Source: Reticulitermes speratus (taxonomy: Eukaryota > Arthropoda > Insecta > Blattodea > Rhinotermitidae). Taken from it: 64,000 nucleotides of DNA. This document shows positions 34,970 to 46,567 of the stretch, piece after piece. The notes beneath the pieces were generated by a model, which was not told where the DNA came from, searched no databases, and saw nothing but the letters and a program-made list of their open reading frames with translations. The stretch covers positions 15,352,521-15,416,520 of the forward strand of contig JAJKFL010000042.1 in NCBI GenBank assembly GCA_021186555.1, in the 5' to 3' direction. The translations under genes and the position numbers were made by a program. Each line of letters starts with the position of its first letter. The first letter of the stretch is position 1.

Positions 34970-35176
34970 ATAGTCTTTTGAGATGTTACGCCGTGTCGTT
35001 TGGTAAATAGTCGCCGACGCTTTGAAAGGCCATAGTATTTTCCATATTCAGAATCAAACACACGAATAGAATCACATTATTCTTGATGTGTCTGACCATT
35101 AAAAAGAAAGCATTATGCTCCTCCGAAACGGTGGTCACTATTTACCAGTTTACGCCTTAAGATCCCAGAAGACCTG
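34970..35176. mobile_element. Palindromic GACGTTTCG-family repeat, decayed
   Basis: Left landmark GTCTTTTGAGATGTTACGCC and right landmark ATCCCAGAAGAC. The interior has GGTAAATAGTCGCCGACGCTTTG against CCGAAACGGTGGTCACTATTTACC in inverted orientation. About 210 bp. No tail or target duplication identified. Confidence 0.6.
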
Positions 35177-35431
35177 TATCTTCAAATTATTTATTGTTCA
35201 TAGTCCGATAAATAGAATTCTACAAATATAATTCTAAGATTCCCCACTTGCGCATCATTTCGTACATGTGGAAGAACACAGTGTTTCAGGCACTGAATCT
35301 GTCACCTTCCTCGAGACAAAGGGCGGGAAAATACTCATCTATAAGGGAAAAGGCTATTCTCAATCATTGGATCGCCGCTGCCTCACCACCCTTACGACGA
35401 GAACAAATTCATTTCCTGAAACGTTGTATCC

Positions 35432-35450
35432 TTTTTTTTGGGGGGGGGGG
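35432..35450. repeat. Homopolymer junction T8-G11
   Basis: Eight T followed by eleven G. The exact length is unreliable in any sequencing technology. Confidence 0.9.
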
Positions 35451-35869
35451 CATATTGTACGTTGTACAGGGTCTGAAGCTAATAATCCTACTTGCAATAT
35501 ATCACCATCAAATTCCAAACGACCGCATCTAAAGGCTTGCACTATACAGATTACAAGCTTTCTACTTTGTCTGGTAACTTAATTTTCTCGGTTTTATCAA
35601 ACAGCCCTCAATAAAATATACCTCACAGTAATTAAACAACAAAATATACTTTAGATCGTAATTTCTGTGACTTACGAAAGGACGTACTCGGTAATACGCA
35701 ACACTTTAAAAAAACTGTGTCTCACTTCTTGTCTGCGGTTTCCAAAACATAGCCCTTACTTTATTTGTGTTACATTTAGCAATACTGTCAGTTTGTCTAG
35801 GACATAGCGACGAAAGGTAGGATGATTAGTGAATGAGGAATGGGAAAGGATGTGGAAGGAACAGGTTTT

Positions 35870-36005
35870 GACTTAATTTCAGGCACTGCCTGGAAAGACT
35901 GACAGAAACTACGAAAAGCTTTCGACAGGATATTCAGTGTCTCGACCGAGATAAGGCACCAGGCACCGCCACATACAAGCAAGAAGCGTTGCCGGTTGAT
36001 CCAAC
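35870..36005. repeat. Dispersed repeat family G, copy 2
   Basis: See the copy at 31132. CGAGATAAGGCACCAGGCACC and AGCGTTGCCGGTTGATCCAAC hint at tRNA-like or primer-site-like sequence, but no A/B box pair can be drawn with confidence. Confidence 0.45.
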
Positions 36006-36470
36006 ATGCTAGGTACAGAGAAGAAGAAGCTCGTGCAGTTTGAGACTCAGCTTACGTGGGCAGTGGTTACATCTGTTACATAGGCCTATACGGTTTGTCC
36101 GACCTAGTACTGCATTACTCAAGTTGGTCTTTGCAACTTCTGACCTGGAAGTACACGGCTGTTTGGATTGGGCTAGGATCAAAGAGACCACACGAAGTAA
36201 GTGTAAGCATCACGCATGGTCTGCATTCAATGAAGAGTAGCCGAATGCCGTTTCGCATTTAGTACTTACGTACCTCTGAACGATACACCAAGCGTAAAGT
36301 GCAAATCAAACTTTTCTCTTGCACTTATATCATAATTATATTGACTGCGTACAGCGAAGACATACTACTTGATCATCCACACGTCAGAAATAAACCTGCG
36401 TTCAATATTTTGGCTAGAAAACGTCTAAGAACGAGAACATGGAAGACATGGAAGACATTGAATTAAACGA

Positions 36471-36499
36471 AATTATTATTATTATTATTATTATTATTT
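36471..36499. repeat. (ATT)n microsatellite
   Basis: About nine consecutive ATT units. Confidence 0.95.
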
Positions 36500-36623
36500 T
36501 AAGAGACAGGATGTGAGTGAATTGTATATATTCATCTCAAAATACGGCCTTTCAAAAACCGTAATGAAATTTCGGGTTTTAATGGCACATTTAATTATAT
36601 TTTAATTACGTATATATCTGTAT

Positions 36624-36880
36624 GCCGATCCCAGTGGCCGCGCGGTCTAAGGCGTGGTTCTGCGGCCGCTCGCTTACTAGGATTGTGGGTTCGAATCCCG
36701 CCGGGGGCATGGATGTCTGTCTGTTGTGAGTGTTGTGTGTTGTCAGGTAGAGGTCTCTGCGACGGGCTGGTCCCTCGTCCAGAGGAGTCCTACCGAGTGT
36801 GGTGTGTCTAAAGTGTGTGATCGTGAAGCCTCGAAAAATGAGGTGGCCTAGGCCCCCAAGGGGCTGTCGAGCCATTAAAA
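36624..36880 (+). mobile_element. tRNA-derived SINE, GGCCGCGCGG type, copy 1
   Basis: The head has an A-box-like TGGCCGCGCGGTCTAAGGCG and box B GGGTTCGAATCCC at tRNA spacing. The body includes GTCTGTCTGTTGTGAGTG, CTCGTCCAGAGGAGTCCTACC and GTGTGATCGTGAAGCCTCG, ending GAGCCATTAAAA and running into an AT microsatellite. The AT-rich flanks hide the target duplication. The head is full length and looks young. Confidence 0.85.
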
Positions 36881-37031
36881 AATATATATATATATATGTA
36901 TACATGTAGAGCAATTAATTCAGACTTTAAGAATCTTGAAGGATTGTGAACAATAAAGGAATTCGGTAGGCTTCGTGGAGGGTTGGAAAGGCCACAGTTG
37001 ATTTGAAAATTTGGAACTGTAGAACCTACGC

Positions 37032-37469
37032 AACCCGACCCTAGTGGCCGCGCGGTCTAAGGCGGGGGTTCTGCGGCTGCTTGCTTGATGGGATTGTGGG
37101 TTCGATTCCCGCCGCGGGAGTATGGATGTCTGTCTCTTGTAATTGTTGTGTGATGTCTTTGCGTCGGGCTGGTCACTCGTCCAGAGGAATTCTACCGAGT
37201 GTGGTGTGTCTGAGTGTGATCTCGAAAACTAAAAAATAAGGAGGCCTAGGCCAACTAGGCTCTCGAGCCATGAAGAAAATAATAAATTGAACAGTTGTAT
37301 AACTAAGATATCGATTACTTAAAGCACACTCATTGCATGTCCACTTTTCATATGTTATGAGTTATTTGCGCCCTTAATTGTTAAACATGCTGCCTTTGTA
37401 ACTAGTGTGATCGTGAAGCCTCGATAATATGTAGGCCCTTGTCCATTACGGGCTGCTACGCCATTTACA
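37032..37469 (+). mobile_element. tRNA-derived SINE, same family, with a second 3' end; 11-bp TSD
   Basis: A full unit runs 37035-37280 (CTAGTGGCCGCGCGGTCTAA, box B GGGTTCGATTCCC, ending GAGCCATGAAG). After about 120 bp of other sequence a second copy of the family 3' end follows (37404-37466, GTGTGATCGTGAAGCCTCG... ending GCCATTTA). AGAACCTACGC flanks the whole block at 37021-37031 and 37470-37480. This suggests that SINE, spacer and second 3' end were inserted together. Confidence 0.7.
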
Positions 37470-37507
37470 AGAACCTACGCTTAGCGTTATTACCTCGAAA
37501 GCTGGAA

Positions 37508-38042
37508 GACGGGCAATGTACGTATAACGTAATATTAAGAGGCGTTTGCGTAACTATTGTTGCCATGCAAAGCAATAAGTATTACATATTCTGAGTGTGT
37601 GTTTGTAGCCTTAGTTGTCCGGCATGCAAAGCGCGTGCGCCGTATTATATTGTCATCTGTGGCCTGTCTGGTTGTAAAATAGTTTTCCACATTATCTCAT
37701 AAAAGTTACCATTTTCGTAACAAAGTTTTGGAACATATAATGTGTATTTTGATTTTCTCTACAATTTCTGTCTGAAACATTTCTCATTCTAAGGTGAATC
37801 AGCGAGATATAAATTTACAAATGTCTTCATAAAATTGCCCATCATTTCTGGTAGATTTTAATGAAACTTTCGACAGATTTTCAAACTTACTCAAATATCA
37901 AATTTCATGAAAATGCATCCAGTGGGAGACGAGTTGTTCCATTTGGACGGGCAGACAGACCGAGGGACGGAGAGACAGACAGACAGACACACATGACGAA
38001 GCTTATAGTAGCTTTTCGCAATTTTGCGCATGCGCTTAAAAA
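37508..38042 (+). repeat. Dispersed repeat family A, copy 3
   Basis: Starts GGGCAATGTACGTATAACGTAA and ends CGCAATTTTGCGCATGCGC. An expanded (GACA)n run is present near 37965-37990 where other copies have only GGACAGACATG. Confidence 0.7.
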
Positions 38043-38044
38043 AG

Positions 38045-39095
38045 TATAAGGGCTAAGAAGTGTGTTTCATTCTTACCCCATGAAATTTCATCGTAGCATA
38101 TTTTCGGTCCTATAACTGTTTATCGAATTATGCTGGAGAACCGTGCAGAAAAGCATACAACCCTCTGTTGAAGTGCCAGCTAATATGATTCTATTCAAAT
38201 TAAAATTAAAATGGCCCATTCTTAAATTCTTCAGTATCAGATGTCACGAAAATCCGTTAAGCGGTATTTGATTACTGTATTGCCTACAGAAATACGGAAG
38301 GGCGAAGCCATTTTAACAGGCGGTCCGCAGGATTGCAAGTGCACTGAAGTGTAGAACGACGAACAATGTTCAAAACAGCAGCAAATTCTTCACAAGTACA
38401 ATGTGTTGACGTTAAACATATCCTGCGAAGCTTCAATACATGTTTCAACGCTATTTTATCAAAACACAAATACCGAGCAAGAATTAACTCCCCCTGAAGT
38501 AACGTATGTTTGCGACTGTGTGTTTCATGAAGTTTCCAAGTTATTGTTTTCTGTATCCACCTTAGACTTAACCACTGCAAACAATGTTCGCATTAAAGTG
38601 CTTCCATTCATTTCTATTCATATTTGCGGTGTGGATAAGAACTAAGGACCATACCACTTTAACAGGAATTACAATAACAACAAGGTGATACAGAAGCAGA
38701 ACCGTTACATTTCTTTTGTAATTAAATTACATTTAATAGGATCCGTGAAATGTAGGCGCGGTGTGAGTCGCACATAATCAAAGTTACAGTTTCCGAAATA
38801 GCATTTGTGGTTCTACGAGATATAATTAGCTATAACAAGAGAAGAAGAATGGAAAGCTGTAAAGCTTAGACATGTCACTTACATTTGTATATCCATTTCC
38901 TTCAAATGTTCTTCATCCTACAGATGTAGTTTAAACAAGGTCAGGTCAAATCCCTTGCTACATTTTCAGTCATACTAAAACAAAAAGTTTCTCATCTCGA
39001 GTAGAGTTCTTTATCAGTAATTAATATTCAACCAGGTAGCCAACAAATTATTCGCCTTTTTTGAAACCATAAGGCTAATAAAGAAGCCAACAAAA
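38045..39095. other. No gene seen
   Basis: Unassigned. Short open frames without domains. Confidence 0.5.
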
Positions 39096-39099
39096 TCCC

Positions 39100-39206
39100 A
39101 CCATTTTTTCTAGTCCGGACCAGATAAACCCAATCAATATCCATACATCTTATACCTTGAACACAAATTTTAACATTATCCTTCCATCTACTCCCACATC
39201 TCCCAC
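39100..39206 (-). pseudogene. LINE C-terminal fragment
   Basis: The minus strand gives GRCGSRWKDNVK, then MDIDWVYLVRTRKN, matching GRPRxRWEDNIK...MDWIxLAQDRDRW. Same LINE type as at 19104, 24310 and 24640. Confidence 0.65.
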
Positions 39207-39329
39207 GTAATAACGTCCCTCAACATTTTTCGAATGAATTGGTTTATACTTTCTAATTTTCGTTAAAATATTAGGCAATGTTTTCCCTGTGCACACCATG
39301 AAGACATATGGACGACTGGACGCGGCTAT

Positions 39330-39540
39330 ATATACACGCATTTTTAACTTCGACACTAGCTGGAGGTGGTCAGTTTCACGCCCGGCCACACCTATTCCCT
39401 GCAAAAGGGCTCGAGGTACCCATTGAGTAAGAGGCTGGATAGACCCCAGGGCCAGACGGGAGGTTTTGGTAAAGAAAAAACCTCTTGTCCCTGTCGGGAA
39501 TCGAACAACAATTCTTCCGACTGAGCTCTGCCGGCTCCCT
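39330..39540 (-). mobile_element. tRNA-derived SINE (ATTCTTAAC type)
   Basis: The minus-strand head GGGAGCCGGCAGAGCTCAGTCGG contains an A-box-like segment, and TTGTTCGATTCCCG is box B. The body shares AGGTTTTGG, CCTGGGG.TCTATCCAGCC and GGCCGGGCGTGAAACTGACC with relatives. The 3' module is altered to GTTAAAAATGCGTG. Confidence 0.65.
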
Positions 39541-39544
39541 CGTT

Positions 39545-42010
39545 ACCGCCCCTCAAAACGTTACAACTGACTGTGCTGTCTTGTCAGCATATTTCATGGG
39601 CCGTCCTAGTGTCGCTGTGATGATACAGATGGTGGATGTTTCCCATTTGATTCATGCGCATTATTCATTGCGTAATCTCTCTGCACTAATAACAATTTCT
39701 GACATAAAATAAAATTTTCTGAAATGATGGCGACCGTTTCTTCAAAAATACTTGCAACAGAAGTTGTGATCCTTCCTCTCACCATATGACTTGTATTTCT
39801 ATAGACACACACCTTCAAAATCGCTGCAAAAAAATAATCAGACCAAAATCCTGCGTCCAAGTTTGCACGTAACATCGACTCGTGACGCATCTTGCGGCAC
39901 TGCAGTTGGAAGTCAGGCCACGAGTTTACAACGCTGTGATAAAAATATTGGCAACAAAAACAGAAAGCACGTCACGTATTTACAGCCCATCCTGCCTGTA
40001 GTAGGAGATAGTTAACCCTTAATTTGCTTCCCCCACATTGTGAGAAAACATAAAATTGTGTAAGTCACATGCAGCGTATTATAACGGGTTGAGCCACTGT
40101 TTTCATCCGTAAGTACTGAAGAGACATTTTCCTTTATAGAGAAGAAACGATCAACGTCCGTTTCTGAACAGTGTCTGAACCGACTGATTGAACCTGATGA
40201 CATTTGTTGACGATAAACCATGGATTATGGAAACAAAATTATTTATCCATAACCATACTGTAAAAAACTACTCAGGAAGGGAGACAAACGGAGAGCATAA
40301 GAGAACAGAGTGCTCAGGAAAATACGTAGACCAAGAACGAGGAAGTAACAAGAGGGTAGATAAAAATGCAAAGGCTATCAAGAAGTTTCACAATTTTTAA
40401 TTTGCTGGTTGCCATCACCGTTTTGTTCACAATATCAGTAATACAAAATCTGTATCTTTTTCCAAATAGTGTTAGAAAAATACAATCAAGGAACATGAGC
40501 TAAGTGGGGCACGTAGCATACATTAGACAGAAAATAACTACAGAAAAATTCGGAAAACCAGAACCACGTGGAATATCTGAGCGTACATGTGAGAATTGTA
40601 TTGAAATGTATTTTAAAGAAGCGGGATCTGAAGATGCTGGCTCTAATAATCTGGCCCAGAAAAGAGACGAGCGATGTGCTCTTTTGTACGCGGTAATGAA
40701 CCACAAAGGACAGGGCGTTTCTTGACTAGCTGAAGGAAATTCAAATTCTGAAAATGGACTCTGCTCCACGGAGTTAGTCACTTAAGTTGCATGCTTAATA
40801 TGTTGGTTAGTTGATTACTTGGTAACATACTTAGTTTTGTCTCTGTCTGTCTGTCTGTTGGTTAATCAATGAGTCAATTGGAAAAATACTTATTTTCTAA
40901 AGTAGCAGAGTTTTACTTTGTCAGATATTAAAGTTGTGCTAATATATATTTTGAAAGCAAACTCTAAAATGTGTGCTGCTCGCGTAGGCCCATAAGCGGA
41001 CATTATTTCAACATCGCAACCAGATTTCCAGTCCATGTGCCTGCATGGCAATACTGAAACAAAAACTATCGAAAGAAATGCATTCGGTAAGACCGCCGAA
41101 TAATCTATCACTAAAGTGGTCTCTCAATATATGATGGGAATAGCAGTTGTAGGTAGGCTAGGAGAGTTCTGCATCAATTTTTGGAGGATAAATTTGAATT
41201 GTGTTTCGAACCAGTATGTGATTGGCTGGGCGTCCTCACGTGATCTGAATCGAGGGTTCTGATTGGTATTTCATGTAACTGGAATAAACAAAGGGCATAA
41301 TGCTTTAGAATAATAATTAAAACATACTGATATGTTTGAAGCACACAATTTCCTATCAGTCTGAACAGACAGGAATTGCACAGAGTTGCAGTGTCTTAAC
41401 AATTTCTGTCATTTCAGTGTTCAGTGTTCCCCTTTACGCAGTATCAAGCAGCCTACGAGGTGTTAATCGTGAAGGGGAAATAATACTACCGTCAGGCGTC
41501 CAGTCGACTCCTGTCTGGTCAATTTTAAGGTTAATATCCCTTTACAACTCAGATATAAATATGCTGGTTATATTCAGCTCAGCATGAATAATGTTCTTAA
41601 CTGTGGGTTGAATGACTAGTGTCATGAGTTAATGGTTCGGTGTTTAAAGTTTCTGGACGACAATGATGAGATAAGACCAGACAAGAGGCTGAATTTATTA
41701 TGGCGTAAAACAGAAAAGCATTGTTGGGCGTTCAGACAGTGTGTACTATACTCGATGCCCACAAGTTCCACTGTGTTAGCAATAGCTTGCGATGAATCAG
41801 AGCTGTAACTAAAGTGAAATAAATAAATCAGGAAACCACTTTTCCTGAGTGTGAGGTGTGGCTTGCTGAAGCTGGACACAAGAGGAAGCGATATTTAGAA
41901 AATCACTTTAAAATCCACTTCAAATGAGAAATTAATTTTATTTCTTTAATTACGTTTTCTCTTTCTCTCCCTTATGTAAGACAGATGAAAATAAAAAATA
42001 AAGCAAGATG
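39545..42010. other. No gene seen
   Basis: 2.5 kb without recognisable repeats or coding homology. Confidence 0.5.
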
Positions 42011-42014
42011 TATT

Positions 42015-42310
42015 TCCTAAATTCCGGCAGAACTCATCCAGTACGGTGTTAAAAACCGTAGTTATGAGATTCACGAACTTATAAATCCTAATTAGAATAC
42101 GGAAAAACTGCCTCATCGGAGGAAGAAGTCAATAACTGTACCTATATACGAGAAGGGCGACGAAAGTACTTACAGTAATTATGAAGGAATATCAGTACTA
42201 AAATTTACGTATAAAACTTTATATAAAATTATTTTTTCAAGTTTAACTCCAAACGAAGACTCATTTGTGAGGACCATCAGTGTGGATTTCTACTAACAGA
42301 CGATCCAGGT
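42015..42310 (+). pseudogene. LINE reverse transcriptase, 5' portion of palm/fingers
   Basis: The plus strand gives VKNRSYEIHELI, then KSITVPIYEKGDESTYSNYE and GISVLKFTYKTLYKI, followed by SLTP. This is the conserved RT start region (SIIVPIYKKGDKxDCSNYRGISLLSTTYKILSNILLSRLTP) of insect non-LTR elements, then a decayed EDHQCGF. Interrupted by stops and then by SINE sequence at about 42310; it continues at 42700. Confidence 0.8.
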
Positions 42311-42339
42311 CACCCCATAATATGCCACAGGAGGCATCA

Positions 42340-42589
42340 AGGGGGGAGATGTATACTTCTACTTATTCTTAACCTGGGCACTAGATGAGGTTGGGTGGTC
42401 AATGCCATTCCCCGGCCACTTTAGCCTCGGAAAAGAATGGCGGTAACCATTTTAGAGGAGGCTGCGCGGGCCCCAGGGCCAGTCTGAACAGTTATGGAGT
42501 AGGAAAAAACTCTAACCCCACCGCGGTTCAAACCCCGAACGGCCCAGCACTTAATGAGTGGCTATACCAATTAAAATATCCCGGCTCCC
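42340..42589 (-). mobile_element. tRNA-derived SINE (ATTCTTAAC type) inside the LINE
   Basis: The plus strand shows CTTATTCTTAACCTGGGCAC... to CCCGGCTCCC. The reverse complement starts GGGAGCCGGG and has box-B-like GGGTTTGAACCGCGG. Same family as 39330 and 58751. It lies within the RT reading region, so it is younger than the LINE. Confidence 0.65.
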
Positions 42590-42599
42590 AAAACCGAAG

Positions 42600-42715
42600 T
42601 GGTCAGAGAGAAACCTGTTCCAGTGCCCATCTGGCTGCCACAAATCCCACTTGTACTAACCTGGGATCGAAACCGGGTCTCAGCGGTGAGAGGCCGGCAA
42701 CTCACAGCAATAGAA
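42600..42715 (-). mobile_element. tRNA-derived SINE (GGCCTCTCAC type) beside it
   Basis: The plus strand shows GAGAAACCTGTTCCAGTGCC...TGGGATCGAAACCGGGTCTCAGCGGTGAGAGGCCGGC. The reverse strand has GCCGGCCTCTCACC and GGTTTCGATCCC. It is joined to the preceding SINE, giving a SINE pair in the LINE. Confidence 0.6.
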
Positions 42716-43420
42716 GAATTACTGATCATATATTCTGTCTTTGTTAAATACTTGAGAACACATGAGTACACAGTGGGGCAGTGCTTCAGCTGTTTGCAAA
42801 CTTCAAGGAGGCCTAGGATTCGGTTGCGAAGAAGGTATTGTATAATCTGCTGCGTTTGCTATCCCAATGAAAGCAGTTAGATTAATTCAAATGTGTTTTA
42901 ATGAAACCTATACCAAAGTCCACATTGGTAAACATTTATCTGATAACACTTCCTACACATAATGGTCTGAAACAAAGGCAGGATTTGTTAACCGTGCCTT
43001 AGCATACGCCATCCGGTAGGTTCAAGAAACAAAGAGGGAAATAAATTAAATTGAAAACACGCAGCGTCTGGTCTACGCTGGTAATGTCAATTTACTTGAC
43101 GAAAACATAATACTATAAAGAACAACAAAAAAGCTTCATTTGTCACTAGCAAGGAGAAAGGTCTACAAGTAAATACTGGGAAAACTAGGTGTATGTGCAT
43201 GTCTCGTTAAAAGGAGCCAGCAAAGCAAACGTCACTGCACAAAGAGAGAATTTTGCACAGTTCACGAGAAAGACACTAGTAAATCAAAACTGCATTAAGG
43301 AAGAAATTAGGAAAAGTTATATTCGAGTAATGCCTGCTACCATTCAGTTCATAATCTACTTCTTCCTGTTTCCCAACTAAGTCATAAAAATTACTACATA
43401 GAACTATAATTTTGCCTGTT
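42716..43420 (+). pseudogene. LINE reverse transcriptase, 3' continuation
   Basis: Across several frames: TDHIFCLC, LFANFKEA (matching LFIDFKKAYDSV), MCFNETYTKVHIGKHLSDN, LAYAIR, VYAGNVNLLDEN, and SNACYHSVHNLL. The order follows the insect RT consensus. The catalytic YADD is replaced by YAGN and stops and frameshifts are frequent, so it is long dead. Confidence 0.8.
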
Positions 43421-43630
43421 TCGTCATCCAATGACACGGATCGATCAGTATAAAAATTTACAGATGTGAATCTACTTAAATATAGTGCACCAGAACCTTT
43501 ATCCTACTAGGTTATCACTTATTCACATCTGTTTATTAAAACGGATCTATTGCTCTTTTTATGTGTCAATATTCCCTACACAACTCAAAGCATCGAGGTT
43601 TTAGTTTTCCCCAGATGGGCAGCTGCAATT

Positions 43631-43803
43631 TGCTTTCTTGCAGGATATGACGCCGCGCTACTGGGTTTCCGAAGTTTCGAGACAACGTACTGGTCTGATT
43701 TTCAAGGGTCGAAATTTTAAACACGCTTACATACAAATATGTTCTCTCGAAACGTCGGGACCGGAGTACACTCTGACGCGACATCATATCCCACAAGAAA
43801 GGG
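43631..43803. mobile_element. Palindromic GACGTTTCG-family repeat, decayed
   Basis: The left landmark CTTGCAGGATATGACGCCGCG and right GACGCGACATCATATCCCACAAG are inverted. CCGAAGTTTCGAGACAACGTA on the left mirrors CTCTCGAAACGTCGGGA on the right. About 170 bp, no tail seen. Confidence 0.6.
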
Positions 43804-44146
43804 AAAACCCCTCATAGCACCATTTCTTAGCAAACACGCTTGGTGGCAACATCTCTAGCACACGAGTGGAACGTGTTGCCTACATCGTAGTCTTACAGGC
43901 TTTCTGTTCTCAACGTGTGTAAGTCTCACGCCGTTTATCTGACTGTTCAAATCAACATGTTTCGTGTTCCAGTTTCAAATCTTCCACATGGCAGGTGGCA
44001 GAAACAGACACAGGAGTTTGACCTATATAATTAGAGCGATTCCCAGCGCCATGGTCTTTATAATATATTTTATTAATAAATGAAATGTCATATAAGAGAG
44101 CAGAAATGCGCAAATTCCGTAGATATTAAGTTTCCCTGCTCAGAAG

Positions 44147-44463
44147 GTAAAAGGTAAAAGGTAAAGCAATCCCATTACAGGCCTGGACAGGCCCTTAGGG
44201 TTCCAGGAGGTTGAGGCTCCCATATTTCTAGACAATCGGCACATGAAGGCGGTAAGGTTGTCAGCCCTACGCACCGGCCGCCTTTACCCCCCAGGAAATA
44301 TTCCTGGTACTCATTTCTGTTAGAGACTGAGTCGATCTCAGGGCCATAGTGCGACCGAAACGATTATGTCAATGAAAAATTCCAATGACACCTTCGGGAA
44401 TTGAACCCGTGACGTTCCGGTTTGTAGCGCAGTGCCTCAACCAACTGCGCCACCGCGTGCCCC
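44147..44463 (-). mobile_element. tRNA-derived SINE (CAACCAACTGCGCC type), full length, 15-bp TSD
   Basis: The minus strand begins GGGGCACGCGGTGGCGCAG, with A box TGGCGCAGTTGG and box B GGGTTCAATTCCC. The body ends in a (TTTTAC)n-type tail (plus strand GTAAAAGGTAAAAGG). The exact duplication TTCCCTGCTCAGAAG is at 44132-44146 and 44464-44478. About 317 bp. The exact duplication indicates a fairly recent insertion. Confidence 0.92.
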
Positions 44464-44479
44464 TTCCCTGCTCAGAAGA

Positions 44480-46565
44480 CTTAGTAAAAAATGCGCAACA
44501 CATTAACACATTAGGTGCGAAACACGATTTGTTTTGTTTCTCCTTCAAGTAAATTTCTTGGTTAGTGGTAAATACCGCGTCGAGTAGCGTATGGAATCAA
44601 CAACTTCCGTGTCTCTGGAACACAACCTACGTTCTGTCAAGACAAAAGCTCATCACATAAGTACCATTTCTTCACGACAGACCGCATCTCTTACAAGACG
44701 ATACATGTATATAAATAAAGAAATAAAACCGAGAAGGATGCCCGAATAAAATAAATGGTAACAACCAGGCGAAGTAGAAAGGAACAGGAGGTTTTAACGT
44801 CAGCAAATACCCTTCTCATCAGCACTTTCCGGAAATTTGAAACAAAGCGAATTAGCAATGACTAGCCGTATTATTATAATGGAGTCTCTTGTGGTACGGT
44901 TTTCTTTCCGCTTCCCTCATTCAGTACCTTCCAATGTTACGGAGTGGAATTCTAGAAAACTAAGACGGAAATTGTAGGAGAGTGAGAGGAGGAGACAAAA
45001 CGAGAAACTAAGCTCTGACGCCAACAAATGAGCAACGAAAGGTGGTTGTGGGACTGGGCGACCCCCAAGTAACTAAAACACAGTAGACAGAGAATCGATA
45101 TAAGGTCGATTGGAGGGGTCGCTCTGTGGAGTAACTGGTGCTATCAGCTCTCAAAAATGCTGTCCGTCTGTACGGAGGCCAGTAGGTCAGCCACATGGCT
45201 TACACGTCTGCATTCATCATGTCTTACAAGTATACACCGAACGGTACTTTCAATATTACGAATCAGTGCCTTTATTTTAGACAGTATTCATGCACTTGAC
45301 ACCATTTCTTTATGTTTTCATCAACATAAGCTACAGTAAGTATTTTTCATTAAAACTCAGTAAAACAAGACTAAGATTAAACTCACACATATGTTAAACA
45401 TTCTTTATCATTTCGTCGTGGTTAAAGAAACGCAAAGATTCGTAGGCTGGCTCTCCTTCGAACATCAGGTAAAAGTATGAAACCCACACTCTTGGGTTTA
45501 TTAAATACAGAAAATCTCCATTTCCGGACCGGCAAGGTTCCTAAAGCTGTATTTCCTTAACCAAAATGAAAGGATGAAAAATGTCCAACATCCATGTCAG
45601 TTTTAAAAACACACCTTCGTTAAAAACCTTTAAAATTCCCTTATGGCTTAAGGTAGTATAAGTACCAACTAAAAACTAAGTGACCGTTAATGATTATAGA
45701 TAACCATAATTAAGCATTCACCAAAAATATAATCATTCCGGACAAAAATTAAGGGACTCGGGTGAAACGAGTTTATTACTTCGGGCTGTAACTCGGGTAT
45801 CCAGCTTTCAAAACGTAAGACATAAATATTTCATATTAACTATCTGCGTTCATGTTTGTGTCTAAAAGTAATAAGATTTTAATTAAGTATTCGTTACATT
45901 TCGAGAGTAAGTGATCCTACATGAACACGAAACGCAGATGGGATGAAATATTCAAAGGTAACTTTAAAGAATGAGAAATGTGAGGGAAAGGGCTGAATTC
46001 AATTGACTCACTATACGGCCCAGTCGAGGGCTGTTGTGAACATGGCAATGAGCTTTTGGAAGCAATGAATGGCAAGGGATTTCTTCATTAGCGCAGCTGC
46101 TATTATATTCTCAACAGGACTGCGATCCATATAGTTAGTTAGTTAATTAAACAGTTAAGTAATAACCTTGAATAAACCTATGAATCATGAATTTCTCCAC
46201 TCCCGTTTCCTCTGTTACACTTTCATCTGGTTCTCCTCCGTTTTCTATTCTTGTTATTAACATCATCCAGCCGTAATTTTCTTCCTTATCAAGAATAGGT
46301 TTGCTTTATTCTCTTTTCTGTTACTTCCTAATTCAAAATCCATTTTATTTCATTTCGTCTCTTCTTCTACAGTATTTCATTTCGTTTCTACCGTTGTCTT
46401 ATCTAAATCACTAACACACTTCGTTGTCATATACTCTGGAGTGACTCATCCACCAATCACAGCAGCGTACAAGATCAAATTCTGAGACGCCGTAAACATT
46501 TGATTGGTAATGTCAGCAATCTGAAGTTTCAGGAATAAAATTGAGAACAGGTCAGTCCTTCGAAA
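44480..46565. other. No gene seen apart from a possible repeat relic
   Basis: Near 44795-44850 the minus strand has CUGAUGAGAAGGGUAUUUGC...AAAACCUCC, which may be another decayed hammerhead-type repeat. The rest is unassigned. Confidence 0.4.
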
Positions 46566-46567
46566 TA

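Noticed and set aside
35248-35582. Overlapping frames of about 100 codons
   Set aside because: They cross the T8-G11 homopolymer junction, show no domain and overlap in several frames.
36624-36710. Functional tRNA gene
   Set aside because: Has A and B box-like segments, but no complete cloverleaf with a clean acceptor stem; the SINE body continues directly.
44400-44463. Functional tRNA gene on the minus strand
   Set aside because: It is the head of a SINE bounded by TSDs; the acceptor stem does not close.
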